Positions 1 to 8,761 of a DNA stretch of 64,000 nucleotides are shown here, piece after piece (position 1 is the stretch's first letter; every line of letters begins with the position of its first letter). Source of the stretch: Richelia sinica FACHB-800 (lineage in GTDB: Bacteria; Cyanobacteriota; Cyanobacteriia; Cyanobacteriales; Nostocaceae). Below the pieces are notes generated by a model that made no database searches, was not told the origin of the DNA, and worked only from the letters and a program-made list of their open reading frames with translations. Location of the stretch: NCBI RefSeq assembly GCF_014698825.1, contig NZ_JACJTT010000002.1:1-64000 (forward strand), read 5' to 3'. The translations under genes were made by a program, and so were the position numbers.

Positions 1-87
1 TTGAAAAGTAGGGTTCGCAAGCTTTTAGCCACATCGGATAATTTACGTGAAGCAATGGAAATCGTTCTCAAGCAAGCAGCGTCCTAA
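1..87 (+). CDS. C-terminal end of an unidentified protein (partial)
   Basis: An open frame runs from the window edge to a TAA at 85-87 and encodes 28 residues ending in REAMEIVLKQAAS. It has no stop before the edge and reads like the amphipathic C-terminal helix of a larger protein whose start lies outside the window. I do not recognise the family. The 96 bases between it and the convergent cupin gene hold no clear terminator hairpin. Confidence 0.4.
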   Translation: MKSRVRKLLATSDNLREAMEIVLKQAAS

Positions 88-183
88 TTAATCTGGCTAC
101 AGCTATATCATCATGGGCAGGTTTTGGGTTCACCTACTGGTCGTTATTTGAAACGCTCCAAGATTGAATAACTTTTTTGCTTG

Positions 184-957
184 TTATTGATTCCAATCCC
201 AAGGATAGTATGTATGTAATGGTGGTTCCCAAGCATGATAAGAAAGATGAGGATTACCTCCTCGTACAAAAGCAAAATACCCCGTTTCTGTATATGCTGG
301 GGCGTGCGAAATTAATGGTGGTCGCCAAAAGTAACAACCTGGAGTCAGATGACCTGCTTGTGTTGTCAGACTACCTTGAAGAACAAACTCCTCTTCAGGA
401 ATTGGATGATATTCTGCAAAAGGTTCGACAAACTGCGGCAAACATCCCAGCAACCAAGTGCTTCTTCCACCTTCCTGTCCCTTGCGTAAGGTCTTTCTCA
501 TTGCTCCTGGAGGAAAGCCAGGAGTGATAGTAGCTGACCAAGGAATCAGTTCTGAACTTGACGAGGGTATATATAATTCTCTTTTTGCTCCTGGTGCATC
601 ATTAATTGATGTTGTAAAGCAGGGGTAACACTCAGGCATCCACAAAGCGGTAGTATTTTCTCTCACACTCCATGCTTCAATGCAGACACCTTCTGGAATA
701 AAAGCATAAGTGTAGCGTCCGAGCCGAAGTTGCCCAATTCGCATTTCTCCACTGAGGACAAACATTTCCACATCGCAGTTGAAATAACCTGAACTGCTCC
801 CCCAGTCTTTTGTCCACTCGACTAATTCTGTAGACCCACGAGTTTCAGTATCAAAACTTAAAATCCGCGTTAAAGCACCTGCCGACAAACCATCTACAAG
901 CCAAGGTTTTTGGATAACATCTGCTGATTGAATAAACTCAACATGATTTCTTGTCAT
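184..957 (-). CDS. Cupin-fold protein (two-cupin type)
   Basis: A 257-residue protein with two cupin-like halves. The first half contains CDVEMFVLSGEMRIGQLRLG followed by YAFIPEG, and the second contains EEEFVLQGSLTTQAGHLTPG followed by YFWRPP and a histidine. This is the usual pattern of two short beta-barrel motifs, suggesting a bicupin. No signal peptide is visible, so it is probably cytosolic. It lies 22 bp downstream of the alpha/beta hydrolase on the same strand, so the two are probably co-transcribed and may act on the same small molecule (inference). The substrate cannot be read from the sequence. The start is the ATG at 957. A plus-strand frame at 177-527 is its antisense shadow. Confidence 0.75.
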   Translation of the reverse strand: MTRNHVEFIQSADVIQKPWLVDGLSAGALTRILSFDTETRGSTELVEWTKDWGSSSGYFNCDVEMFVLSGEMRIGQLRLGRYTYAFIPEGVCIEAWSVRENTTALWMPECYPCFTTSINDAPGAKRELYIPSSSSELIPWSATITPGFPPGAMRKTLRKGQEGGRSTWLLGCLPQFVEPFAEYHPIPEEEFVLQGSLTTQAGHLTPGCYFWRPPLISHAPAYTETGYFAFVRGGNPHLSYHAWEPPLHTYYPWDWNQ

Positions 958-979
958 ATTTTTGTTACCAAAAACTTAA

Positions 980-1813
980 CTAAAGGTTTGTTATTTCTGA
1001 AGAATCTAAAAATTCTGTCACTATCTGCGATATTTCTTCAGGCATTTGGTTCATCATACAAATTGTACCGCCTTCAATGTCAAACATTTTGGCATGAGGA
1101 ATTACCTTTAAACATGAAACTCGCTTTTCAGCCTTAAATAATCCCAGTTTTTCAAACTGTTTAATATCTACTGTTCCCCAAATAATTAAGGTAGGACATT
1201 TAATTTGAGAAAATCGCTGTTCCATATTGAGACAGTAATTAGCTACAGCCCAAACAGCATATAAAGGATAGCCAAAGCATTTTAGATCATCTAAAACCAG
1301 TCGATGGTTTAATTTTGCTGAATTTACATATTGTGTACGTGCAGCCCATCTTTCCATCAGGTGTGAGCCATCTGCTTTGATTTCAAAACCTTGCTCAAAC
1401 CGTTTTAATAAAGCTGATTTTCCTTCTTCACCAAACACCACTGGGTTAGACAATATCAGTTTATTAATTTTTTCTGGATAAGCAACAGCTAATTCTCCAG
1501 CAACAAAAGCACCTGTATGGTTGCCTAAAATGTCGGTTTTGTTAATGCCTAATTTGTCTAGTAGCAGAAGAACTGTTTGAGCATAATCTTCTATGGAATA
1601 CATTCTTGGTGGTTTATCGGAATCACCAAATCCTAGAAAATCCATAGCGATTACGCACCGATTTTTGGACAATATAGACATTAACTCTAGATATTCATTG
1701 CTACTTGTCTGGTTTTGATGCAATAAAACTAGTGGGTCTCCCTCACCGGCAATTCGATACAGAATTTGTCCATCTTCTGTATTCAAAAAAGCTCTTTTGA
1801 GTGGTTTATTCAT
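980..1813 (-). CDS. Alpha/beta-fold hydrolase with His at the nucleophile position
   Basis: A 277-residue alpha/beta hydrolase. The oxyanion-side region VLLHQNQTSSNEY is followed by MDFLGFGDSDKP, a typical strand-6/loop signature. The nucleophile elbow, normally G-x-S-x-G, reads GNHTG at residues 97-101, so His99 sits where Ser, Cys or Asp is expected, with Thr100 beside it. An Asp in WGTVD and a His in IPHAKMFD near the C-terminus match the usual acid and base positions. The family normally hydrolyses esters, amides or C-C bonds; this member may be a non-canonical enzyme or a lyase-like or binding variant (inference). It lies 21 bp after hisS and 22 bp before the cupin gene, all on one strand. 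Confidence 0.85.
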   Translation of the reverse strand: MNKPLKRAFLNTEDGQILYRIAGEGDPLVLLHQNQTSSNEYLELMSILSKNRCVIAMDFLGFGDSDKPPRMYSIEDYAQTVLLLLDKLGINKTDILGNHTGAFVAGELAVAYPEKINKLILSNPVVFGEEGKSALLKRFEQGFEIKADGSHLMERWAARTQYVNSAKLNHRLVLDDLKCFGYPLYAVWAVANYCLNMEQRFSQIKCPTLIIWGTVDIKQFEKLGLFKAEKRVSCLKVIPHAKMFDIEGGTICMMNQMPEEISQIVTEFLDSSEITNL

Positions 1814-1834
1814 AGCACCCTAAAAATCTAAGAA

Positions 1835-3223
1835 TTATGCCAATCGACGTTTAACTTGTTCCGCTAAATCTGCCAAATTCACCTCTACCTGTTCACCTGT
1901 TTTCAAATCTTTCAATGATGACTTTTGTGCTGCGGCTTCATCAGCCCCAATAATGACACAAAATCTAATTCCTTGTTTATCTGCTGATTGAAATTGTTTA
2001 CCTAATTGCTTTTTATCAAAATTAGTGACAACATTTAACCCTGCTTGCCGTAATTGTTGTGAAACTTGTAAATAAACAGGCATTAAATCTTCCTGCATAT
2101 TTACTACCATTACTTGGGTGGGTGTAGGTGGTAAGGTTTGCAAAATCCCTGCTTTTAACAATCGACTAATTAAGCGGGTTAAACCAATGGAAATACCCAC
2201 ACCAGGCATTTTTTCGCCTAAAAACATGCCTACTAATTCTTCATATCTCCCACCAGAACAGATACTTCCCAAGGCTTCATGACCGATGAGAGTGGTTTCG
2301 TAAACTGTACCAGTATAGTAATTCAAACCACGGGCAATAGATAAATCTACACGGAATCTATTTTCAGCAACACCTAAATTCCTTACTCCATTGATGACTG
2401 TTGCTAATTCCGTCACACCTAAATTGAATTGTTCTGCTGAAGGCAAATTTTGGGCAAGGTGCTGGAGTTTATCTAAAATATCATCTACTGAGCCATCAAT
2501 GTTAATAAATTCGATAATTTTATCAGTTTGTTCTGAAGAAATGCCTTCTTTCTCTAATTCTTGCTTAACTTTTGCTGCACCGATTTTTTCTAAATTATCA
2601 ATGATGGCAATACAAGTTTTGATTTGGTCTTCAGCCACCCCAACTGACTGGAAAAATCCTGTCAGAATTTTGCGGTTATTGATGCGAATGACAAAATCAC
2701 CAATGTTAATTGCTTCAAAAATTTCGGTGATAATGGCTGGCATTTGAGCATCATAAAGTAAGCTGAGTTTTTCCCGTCCTACTACGTCAATATCACACTG
2801 ACGAAACTGCCTAAATCTACCATCTTTTGCCCTTTCTCCCCGAAAAACCATATCCATTTGATAACGGGCAAAAGGAAAGGTTAATTCATTTAAGTGACGG
2901 GCAATATAGGCTGCAAAAGGAACGGTTTGGTCAAATTTTAAGCCCCTGGCTTCAGCACCATTTTCCCCGGCTTTATCTCTTTCTGCCTGACGATTGGGTG
3001 GTAAAATCGGTTCTATACCATAAATAATGTTGTCACCTTGATTACCTTTAGCTTGCAATACGTCTAACCTTTCTACCGCTGGGGTTTCAATTGGTGTAAA
3101 GCCATAACTTTCAAATACCCGCCGAATTATATCTAATAAATATACTTCTAGACGCTTTTCGCTAGGCAGAAATTCAGGAAAACCGCTAGGTGTGGAAAAG
3201 TTGATTTTTTCGCTTTTTGCCAT
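1835..3223 (-). CDS. hisS: Histidyl-tRNA synthetase
   Basis: A 462-residue class II aminoacyl-tRNA synthetase that charges tRNA-His in the cytosol. The class II motif 2 region is seen as RGERAKDGRFRQFRQCDID, the histidine-specific motifs as RGLNYYTGTVYE and GGRYEELVG, and motif 3 as GVGISIGLTRL. The C-terminal anticodon-binding domain covers roughly the last 95 residues, starting near QVMVVNMQED. The length is near the upper end for bacterial HisRS; an acidic insertion around residues 205-260 accounts for some of it. The N-terminus, SEKINFSTPSGFPEFLP, is typical of cyanobacterial forms. The start is the ATG at 3223. It may be read together with the hydrolase and cupin genes downstream. Confidence 0.97.
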   Translation of the reverse strand: MAKSEKINFSTPSGFPEFLPSEKRLEVYLLDIIRRVFESYGFTPIETPAVERLDVLQAKGNQGDNIIYGIEPILPPNRQAERDKAGENGAEARGLKFDQTVPFAAYIARHLNELTFPFARYQMDMVFRGERAKDGRFRQFRQCDIDVVGREKLSLLYDAQMPAIITEIFEAINIGDFVIRINNRKILTGFFQSVGVAEDQIKTCIAIIDNLEKIGAAKVKQELEKEGISSEQTDKIIEFINIDGSVDDILDKLQHLAQNLPSAEQFNLGVTELATVINGVRNLGVAENRFRVDLSIARGLNYYTGTVYETTLIGHEALGSICSGGRYEELVGMFLGEKMPGVGISIGLTRLISRLLKAGILQTLPPTPTQVMVVNMQEDLMPVYLQVSQQLRQAGLNVVTNFDKKQLGKQFQSADKQGIRFCVIIGADEAAAQKSSLKDLKTGEQVEVNLADLAEQVKRRLA

Positions 3224-3353
3224 AATTATTTCAATTTAATGTTTGATTATTATAAACTCTCTGGGTATCAATGAACAAATCAGGCTAATTCCTTGGTCAA
3301 AAAATCAAGCCTGTGATTGCATATAATACCTTGCATTGAATGCCAGTAAAAAT

Positions 3354-3372
3354 GGCGGGCAAGATACCCACC
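3354..3372. repeat. Short GGCGGGC/ACCCACC dispersed hairpin
   Basis: An imperfect palindrome GGCGGGCAAGATACCCACC lies between hisS and the DUF3598 gene. It resembles the near-perfect GTGGGC...GCCCAC hairpins at 41869 and 52768, so it is probably one copy of a small dispersed palindrome family. It has no T-tract and is not an obvious terminator. Confidence 0.45.
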
Positions 3373-3413
3373 ACTGATTATGAAATTGCCAAATCCAATA
3401 TATACAAATATTT

Positions 3414-3442
3414 CTCTTTGCGTCTTCGCGTCTTTGCGTGAG
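3414..3442. repeat. CTTTGCGTCTTCGCGTCTTTGCGTG dispersed phrase
   Basis: A low-complexity string built from GCGTCTT units in the intergenic space upstream of hisS. A degenerate relative (ctttgtgtctctgcgtg) is at about 28389-28405. Phrases of this kind are common between cyanobacterial genes. No function is known to me. Confidence 0.4.
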
Positions 3443-3477
3443 GCTAATTACTATGCACAGAAAACCCAAATATTCAT

Positions 3478-3924
3478 CTAACCAACCCTTTTTTCCTGAA
3501 TCAGAGTACGTTGATAAATTTGATGATTTTTAAACCAATGCCAAGTGCGGGCGCGATGATTATTATCTGGGCTAATTTGAATCATTTCATATAAGTACAT
3601 ATCAGGAACCTGTTTATAAGCAAACCATAAAATAACTGTAGCCTCATCTATTTCCCAAGCTTTACCTTGAATTCTTTCTGTATCAAACCAAATTTTTTGA
3701 TCTTGATAGGTAGCAGGAAATTGATGTTCTTCAGTTTTGCCATTTTCCCAAGTATAACGGTTGATTTGGTAATAATGATAAGGGCTATTCTCAGGAAATT
3801 GACAACTCAAATGAGATTGATGTTGGTCGATAATTTTACCTGTAATATCTACTAGTGTATATGTTCCCACCCATTCCCCAGCATGACGGGCTAAAACAGG
3901 CATTTCTAAGCGGATATTAGACAT
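3478..3924 (-). CDS. DUF3598-family protein
   Basis: A 148-residue protein with the N-terminal pattern ARHAGEWVGTYTLVD and scattered aromatic beta-strand motifs (YYQINRYTW, WFDTERIQGKAWE, TWHWFKNHQIYQRT) typical of the cyanobacterial DUF3598 group, thought to be lipocalin-like. No signal peptide or membrane segment is seen. The biochemical role is unknown. It starts 18 bp after the aldehyde dehydrogenase stop on the same strand, so it is probably the last gene of the run phosphatase-superfamily / nitrilase-fold / aldehyde dehydrogenase / DUF3598. A lipocalin-like barrel could bind a hydrophobic product of that pathway (inference). Confidence 0.75.
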   Translation of the reverse strand: MSNIRLEMPVLARHAGEWVGTYTLVDITGKIIDQHQSHLSCQFPENSPYHYYQINRYTWENGKTEEHQFPATYQDQKIWFDTERIQGKAWEIDEATVILWFAYKQVPDMYLYEMIQISPDNNHRARTWHWFKNHQIYQRTLIQEKRVG

Positions 3925-3942
3925 ACAAAGACACCCCTGGTA

Positions 3943-5379
3943 TTAAATATCTTTTGATGATTCTCCTTCATTAAACCACCAAGGATCTTTACTAGCATTA
4001 GTCTTAATTAAATATGCTTTTTTCCTCAAAAAGCGTTTGATGCCATCTGCACCCATGCGCGAACCTCCCAAACCGGAGAATTTAAAGGCGTTTTTCTCTC
4101 CTTCGTGCATAATGGCTGTTAAGCCAGCATCGTTAATACTAATAGCACCAGCGTCAAGTTGACTAGCTACTTCTAATGCTAATTCGGCTGATTCTGCAAA
4201 GACAGCAGCACTCAGTCCATAGATGGAATCATTAGCTAAATCTACCGCTTCTTCAACAGTAGAAAAGGGCATGACAGGCATGATGGGGCCAAATGTTTCT
4301 TCTGTCATAACTTTCATAGAATGGTCAACTTCAGTGATGACTGTAGGACGACACCACCAACCACCACTTAATTCTTCTACTTTGCCACCACAGTGAATAA
4401 CTGCACCTTTAGCAATGGCATCCTGTAAATGATCACGAATAATTGCTGCTTGTTTTTCGGAAATAATGGGGCCAATTTCTCCATTTTCTAGGGCAGGGTA
4501 AGCTAATTGTAGTTTATGGGCTTTGGCTACTAATTGATGATAGAAATCGGCAAAAATAGATTCAGCTACATAAATTCTTTCAATGGATAAACATGACTGT
4601 CCAGTGTTAACCACTGACCCCCATAATATGGCAGAAGTGGCTAAATCTATATCTGCTGATTCTAAAACAATGGCTGGGTCTTTTCCACCTAATTCTAAAA
4701 ATGCGGGAATAAAATTATTAGCTGCGGTTACTGCTACTTGTCGCCCAGTTTCGACGCTACCAGTAAAGCAAATTAAATCAACACATTCAATTAAATTTGC
4801 TCCTGTTTGTCCTGCCCCTTCCACAAAAGATAATACTTCCCGTAAATGGGGAATAGTATTAAGTGCTGTCATTAAAGGGGCGACAAAACGGGGTGTGAGT
4901 TCACTGGGTTTGACGATGACTGCACACCCTGCTAGTAGGGCAGGAATCGCATCGATAGTTGATAGTAAAAGAGGGAAGTTCCAAGGACTAATGACACCAA
5001 CTAGGGGATAAGGAACGGCTGTTTGTTGTAAGGCAATAAAGGGAACAGATGTGTTTTTAGCTGTGTCTTGTAATAATTGGGGTGCAAGATGACACCATCT
5101 ATCTAGAGTGGAGAAAAAGGAGTCTATTTCTAATAATGATGTGGATAGTCTTCCTGTATCATTGATTAATGCTTCTGTAAGTTGGTCACGTTCTGATAAT
5201 AGAGCTTGTTTCCATTGTTGTAAGGCTTCTATTCTGCCATCAATACCTAACTCTTGCCACTGGATTTGTCCACGACGGAGACGGTGACATTGCTGGGATA
5301 GAAGTTTTGGGGATTGGGGAATAATTACATAGTCAAATTTGCCTGTCCTGGGGTTACGGACTTCGATGGGTTTTGTCAT
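3943..5379 (-). CDS. Aldehyde dehydrogenase family protein
   Basis: A 478-residue NAD(P)-dependent aldehyde dehydrogenase. Visible landmarks are the cofactor region GVISPWNFPLLLS with KPSE, the general-base Glu in FLELGGKDP, the nucleophilic Cys in NTGQSCLSIERIYV and the ETFGPIMPV motif near residue 380. The C-terminus FSGLGGSRMGADGIKRFLRKKAYL resembles cyanobacterial fatty-aldehyde/succinate-semialdehyde-type enzymes, but the substrate is not decided by sequence alone. It lies 39 bp downstream of the nitrilase-fold gene and 18 bp upstream of the DUF3598 gene on the same strand, which suggests joint aldehyde-to-acid chemistry (inference). Confidence 0.9.
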   Translation of the reverse strand: MTKPIEVRNPRTGKFDYVIIPQSPKLLSQQCHRLRRGQIQWQELGIDGRIEALQQWKQALLSERDQLTEALINDTGRLSTSLLEIDSFFSTLDRWCHLAPQLLQDTAKNTSVPFIALQQTAVPYPLVGVISPWNFPLLLSTIDAIPALLAGCAVIVKPSELTPRFVAPLMTALNTIPHLREVLSFVEGAGQTGANLIECVDLICFTGSVETGRQVAVTAANNFIPAFLELGGKDPAIVLESADIDLATSAILWGSVVNTGQSCLSIERIYVAESIFADFYHQLVAKAHKLQLAYPALENGEIGPIISEKQAAIIRDHLQDAIAKGAVIHCGGKVEELSGGWWCRPTVITEVDHSMKVMTEETFGPIMPVMPFSTVEEAVDLANDSIYGLSAAVFAESAELALEVASQLDAGAISINDAGLTAIMHEGEKNAFKFSGLGGSRMGADGIKRFLRKKAYLIKTNASKDPWWFNEGESSKDI

Positions 5380-5418
5380 TAGTCAATGGTCAGTAGATTG
5401 TCAAATCCTGATATTTAT

Positions 5419-6465
5419 TTAGGAAATAATTCCTAATTTCACTAGGCGTTCAATAGTTGTTTGTTGGGTTTGAATGAAGTGTTTTCTATCGATGTTTGGG
5501 GTCAGCATGGTGTTAGGAGGATAAAAATGGGACTGACTGTAACTATCAGCATAAAGTTCAAAGCGCTGACGGGACAGTAAATTATTTAACCCTGGCCTGA
5601 TGCGATCGCTCCTTAATCCTGCTAAATTAATTTCTGCAAAGGCCGCCATACTTTCTCCTGCGCCGGTTTCTGCCAGCACTATCCCCCGATGGTCGATAAT
5701 TTTGGAACCACCATCCACAGAACCGCTAGGAATAGCACTGTTAACAATTCCTGCCGTATTGGCTGAGACTACATACATCATATTTTCCACGGCCCGGCAG
5801 ATTTTCGCTGCATCTTTGGGTGTGGGATTTTTACTGTACACTTCTGAGGTGGGGTGAATGAGAATTTCCGCACCGCGCATCGTTAAACATCGGGCAACTT
5901 CTGGATACAGAATTTCTTCGGAAGCAACAGCCGCTAAATTGCCAATTTCGGTTTTGGCTACGGGAAAAACCCCTTCTAGTCCATAACAGTCCAAATATTT
6001 GTCCCAAACATCATGGGGTGTGGGTGCAAACAGAGAATTGAGGCGACGATAACGTAAAATAATTTTGCCGGAGGGGTCAAGAATAAAGCAGGTTTGAAAG
6101 TACAACCCAGGAAAATGGGGGTCGAGTTCGTAGGCGTTACCAGCTAAAAAGATTTTATGTTTTTGGGCAATTTCACCCAGTGCTGTATATTCAGCCCCGT
6201 CCATTTCTATACTAGCTTTTTCCGCCCAAGCGGTGATAGATTCCCCCATGGGAAAGCCGGTGAGGAAATATTCTGGCAGGACGACCAAGCGACAGTCAAA
6301 GCCAATAAAAGCGATACTAGCGGCAATTTGCTGTTCTAATCGCCTAATAGTATTGTGCATGATTAACTGGGCTGTGGTGCGATGGCTTGCTTGATTTACT
6401 GCATGACAGGTCACTTGCAAGGCTAAGGCGCGAAATGAGGGAAGATGAGATTGATTAGCTGTCAT
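5419..6465 (-). CDS. Nitrilase-superfamily (CN_hydrolase fold) protein with altered catalytic triad
   Basis: A 348-residue member of the carbon-nitrogen hydrolase superfamily. The catalytic Glu is in VVLPEYFLTG (Glu65). The usual catalytic Lys (Y-R-K pattern) reads Y139-R140-R141, and the usual Cys (C-x6-E, as in CYDxRFPE) reads SEEILYPE, placing Ser182 at the Cys position. Thus two of the three Glu-Lys-Cys residues are replaced. The rest of the fold is intact (RGAEILIHPTSE, NMMYVVSANTAG, GSKIIDHRG). It may be a non-hydrolytic or altered-chemistry relative (inference). The start at 6465 is 5 bp after the stop of the phosphatase-superfamily gene, so it is clearly in an operon with it and with the aldehyde dehydrogenase. 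Confidence 0.85.
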   Translation of the reverse strand: MTANQSHLPSFRALALQVTCHAVNQASHRTTAQLIMHNTIRRLEQQIAASIAFIGFDCRLVVLPEYFLTGFPMGESITAWAEKASIEMDGAEYTALGEIAQKHKIFLAGNAYELDPHFPGLYFQTCFILDPSGKIILRYRRLNSLFAPTPHDVWDKYLDCYGLEGVFPVAKTEIGNLAAVASEEILYPEVARCLTMRGAEILIHPTSEVYSKNPTPKDAAKICRAVENMMYVVSANTAGIVNSAIPSGSVDGGSKIIDHRGIVLAETGAGESMAAFAEINLAGLRSDRIRPGLNNLLSRQRFELYADSYSQSHFYPPNTMLTPNIDRKHFIQTQQTTIERLVKLGIIS

Positions 6466-6470
6466 ATGGT

Positions 6471-8306
6471 TTACAGTCCGAGAGTGCGCCCAGGAAAACC
6501 TGCTACATCAAAGTAAGGAGTATCACCCACCGTTTGATATTTTAAAATCGTCTTCAGCCCATTTACCCCTGGTGCAGATTCTAAAACATGGGATTTATAC
6601 TTTACCTTGTTTGGGCGATCGCGCAAAGCTTCTGTTAACACCCTTCCCACTAGCTTACCTTGAGTCGGTACTTTTAACTTCAAGACTTTCGCTAAAGTTA
6701 CCACCACATCAGCATTACTAACGGGAACTTGATCTACATACCTCTGTTTAAAGTCTGGGCCAATAGCAGCCATATTGTTAAAAGTATCCGCACGGCTAAA
6801 ACTGCCATGACTACCTTGACCTTGCTGTAAGGAAGCATCTGCTATTTCTGCACCACAAGCCGTATTACCACAACCTGTGTCAAAGGAGCGAAAATTAACG
6901 ACTAGGGAAGGTATGGGAGTGCGGGCTGTTCCCCACAGTTTAATTGCACTTAAAGGTAAAGTGCCAGGAATTACACCTAAACTATCATTCACAAATAAAC
7001 CACTGACATAATCTTGTTTGAACAGAGAATTAACGATTTTTTGAGCATAGATTTTTCTGTTAGACCAATTAGGTAAATAAATTAAATCTGAACCACCATT
7101 ACTAGCAATAATCACATCGGGATGTTGGGGATTTTTACCCAAAACACCATTATTAGTAAATTGTCCTTTTGTCGGGTCAACTGATTTATTTTCTTGATCA
7201 GGATTGAATAAAGGCAAATTTAAATCATGGGCTAAATCTATCGCCAAAAAGCCAGGAGGTAAAAAACCAGTAGGCACATTTTTATAAGTCAGAGTAGTGG
7301 CATAACTGGTTTGACTTTCTTTACTAATTGTCGAAAATCCATGATCAGCCGTGACGAAAATATTGGTATTAGCTTCTAAATTTAATTCTTTCAATGCCAT
7401 CCGAATTTGCGCTAAGTTACGGTCAACATTGCTGATAGCGGCTTTGACCGTGGAACCGTTGATACCTGGAATCATTTGATTGAGGCTATCACCTTGATTG
7501 TGTTGTGTCCCATCCGGGTCACGAGACCAGTACACTAAAATAAATGGTTTTTGACATTGTTTAAAGAGAGGCAAAATCACTTTAGTAGTGACATCCACAA
7601 AATATTGCTGCTGTTCAACATTAGCCACAGTTGTACCGGGAGTTGTGCTGTTACCAGATTTGCCATTTTCACCCCGTGATGGAGTGATTAAAGGTAAGGA
7701 ATTTATAGTTAATAATTTTTGAACTTCAGAATTTAAAGGTATTCCTGTAGCTGAACCGGTTGCATCATCAAAAATTATGGTTGGTTCACCACTTGTTTGC
7801 GTGACATCTTGAATAAGCACCGGACCAAGTTTGCCAATGGAGGCTGTACTAAAACCTGCTGTTTTCGCAACTGCTAATAAACTTGTTTCCTTAAGAAAGT
7901 TTTGACCAAATTGTTGATTAACTTCTTGAAGAACAGCGTTATTTTCCAAAAAAGGAACAACGCTGTTTTTAGCACTTTTGACTGGGGCTTGCACTTTGAT
8001 ATTGTTACTAAAGTCACCTGTATCACCAAGATAATGTCCAGTCGCAATGACTGAAGCATTAGCCGTTGTCAGCGTAGGAAATAGAGAATGGGAATTGACA
8101 AAACTTACACCTTTTTCCTTGATATCCTCTAATGTTGGCGTATCAGTAGCATTTACCTGAGTGGGTCGGAGTCCGTCCGCTACAAAAATAATGACGTTAT
8201 GGGGAGTTTTCGCTAAACCAGGTAATTCAGTAAAAAATAAAATACATCCTATTCCAGTAATTACAACTAATAATAACCATAACCAGCGATGGTTTTTGTG
8301 TAACAT
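6471..8306 (-). CDS. Alkaline-phosphatase-superfamily (type I phosphodiesterase/nucleotide pyrophosphatase-like) protein, exported
   Basis: A 611-residue protein with an N-terminal hydrophobic segment (LWLLLVVITGIGCILFF), so it is exported or membrane-anchored. The metallo-phosphohydrolase core is seen in order: VIIFVADGLRPTQV (metal Asp), SLFPTLTTANASVIATGH (Thr nucleophile region), YWSRDPDGTQHNQGDS (Asp/His metal ligands), FVTADHGFS (Asp-His), and GQGSHGSFSRADTFNNMA (His). The superfamily cleaves phosphate mono- or diesters; the exact substrate is open. AAGAGG lies directly before the ATG at 8306. It leads a minus-strand operon with the nitrilase-fold protein, aldehyde dehydrogenase and DUF3598 protein. 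Confidence 0.88.
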   Translation of the reverse strand: MLHKNHRWLWLLLVVITGIGCILFFTELPGLAKTPHNVIIFVADGLRPTQVNATDTPTLEDIKEKGVSFVNSHSLFPTLTTANASVIATGHYLGDTGDFSNNIKVQAPVKSAKNSVVPFLENNAVLQEVNQQFGQNFLKETSLLAVAKTAGFSTASIGKLGPVLIQDVTQTSGEPTIIFDDATGSATGIPLNSEVQKLLTINSLPLITPSRGENGKSGNSTTPGTTVANVEQQQYFVDVTTKVILPLFKQCQKPFILVYWSRDPDGTQHNQGDSLNQMIPGINGSTVKAAISNVDRNLAQIRMALKELNLEANTNIFVTADHGFSTISKESQTSYATTLTYKNVPTGFLPPGFLAIDLAHDLNLPLFNPDQENKSVDPTKGQFTNNGVLGKNPQHPDVIIASNGGSDLIYLPNWSNRKIYAQKIVNSLFKQDYVSGLFVNDSLGVIPGTLPLSAIKLWGTARTPIPSLVVNFRSFDTGCGNTACGAEIADASLQQGQGSHGSFSRADTFNNMAAIGPDFKQRYVDQVPVSNADVVVTLAKVLKLKVPTQGKLVGRVLTEALRDRPNKVKYKSHVLESAPGVNGLKTILKYQTVGDTPYFDVAGFPGRTLGL

Positions 8307-8761
8307 CCTCTTAACCTTACAGATTTTCGGGGCATCAAAATTTTACTATCTGTCCTGTGGAATTACACATAAAGTGATGAAGTTAATGGATATCACTGGT
8401 ATTTGATTAATCATCATTATGTGAATAATGATTAATTTTTCTACATATAACACCGTCAGTGTGAGAAGTATTTGCCAACTTTAAAACATGATTGATGAAG
8501 ATTATCTACCGACAATATTTGAACTTGAAAAATAGCAGATTTCCACAATTGTTTTTCAAAAATGATGATGCAGGTATTCCACAAGTTTTGCATAATTCCT
8601 TGGTACTATATCTAGAAGGTACACAAATAAACGCATTACAATACATCATTAATTACAAAATAAACATACTATTTGCTTTAACTAATCAAGTTACTATGTA
8701 AATAGCAAATACTATGAATAGCGCATTACTAATTTTCTGATATGTAACTAAATCTTGGCTT
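8307..8761. other. Intergenic region between divergent genes
   Basis: An AT-rich stretch of 455 bp that must hold the promoters of the phosphatase-superfamily gene (minus) and the sensor kinase gene (plus). A 69-codon frame at 8492-8701 has no ribosome site and no protein-like composition, so I do not call it. I see no hairpin terminator or clear operator. Confidence 0.5.

Noticed and set aside
8311-8318. CTTAACCT upstream of the phosphatase-superfamily gene as a Pho box
   Set aside because: A single unit in the opposite orientation, overlapping the ribosome site region; no 11-bp repeat spacing.
8492-8701. 69-codon plus-strand frame upstream of the sensor kinase
   Set aside because: No ribosome site, composition like translated AT-rich intergenic DNA.
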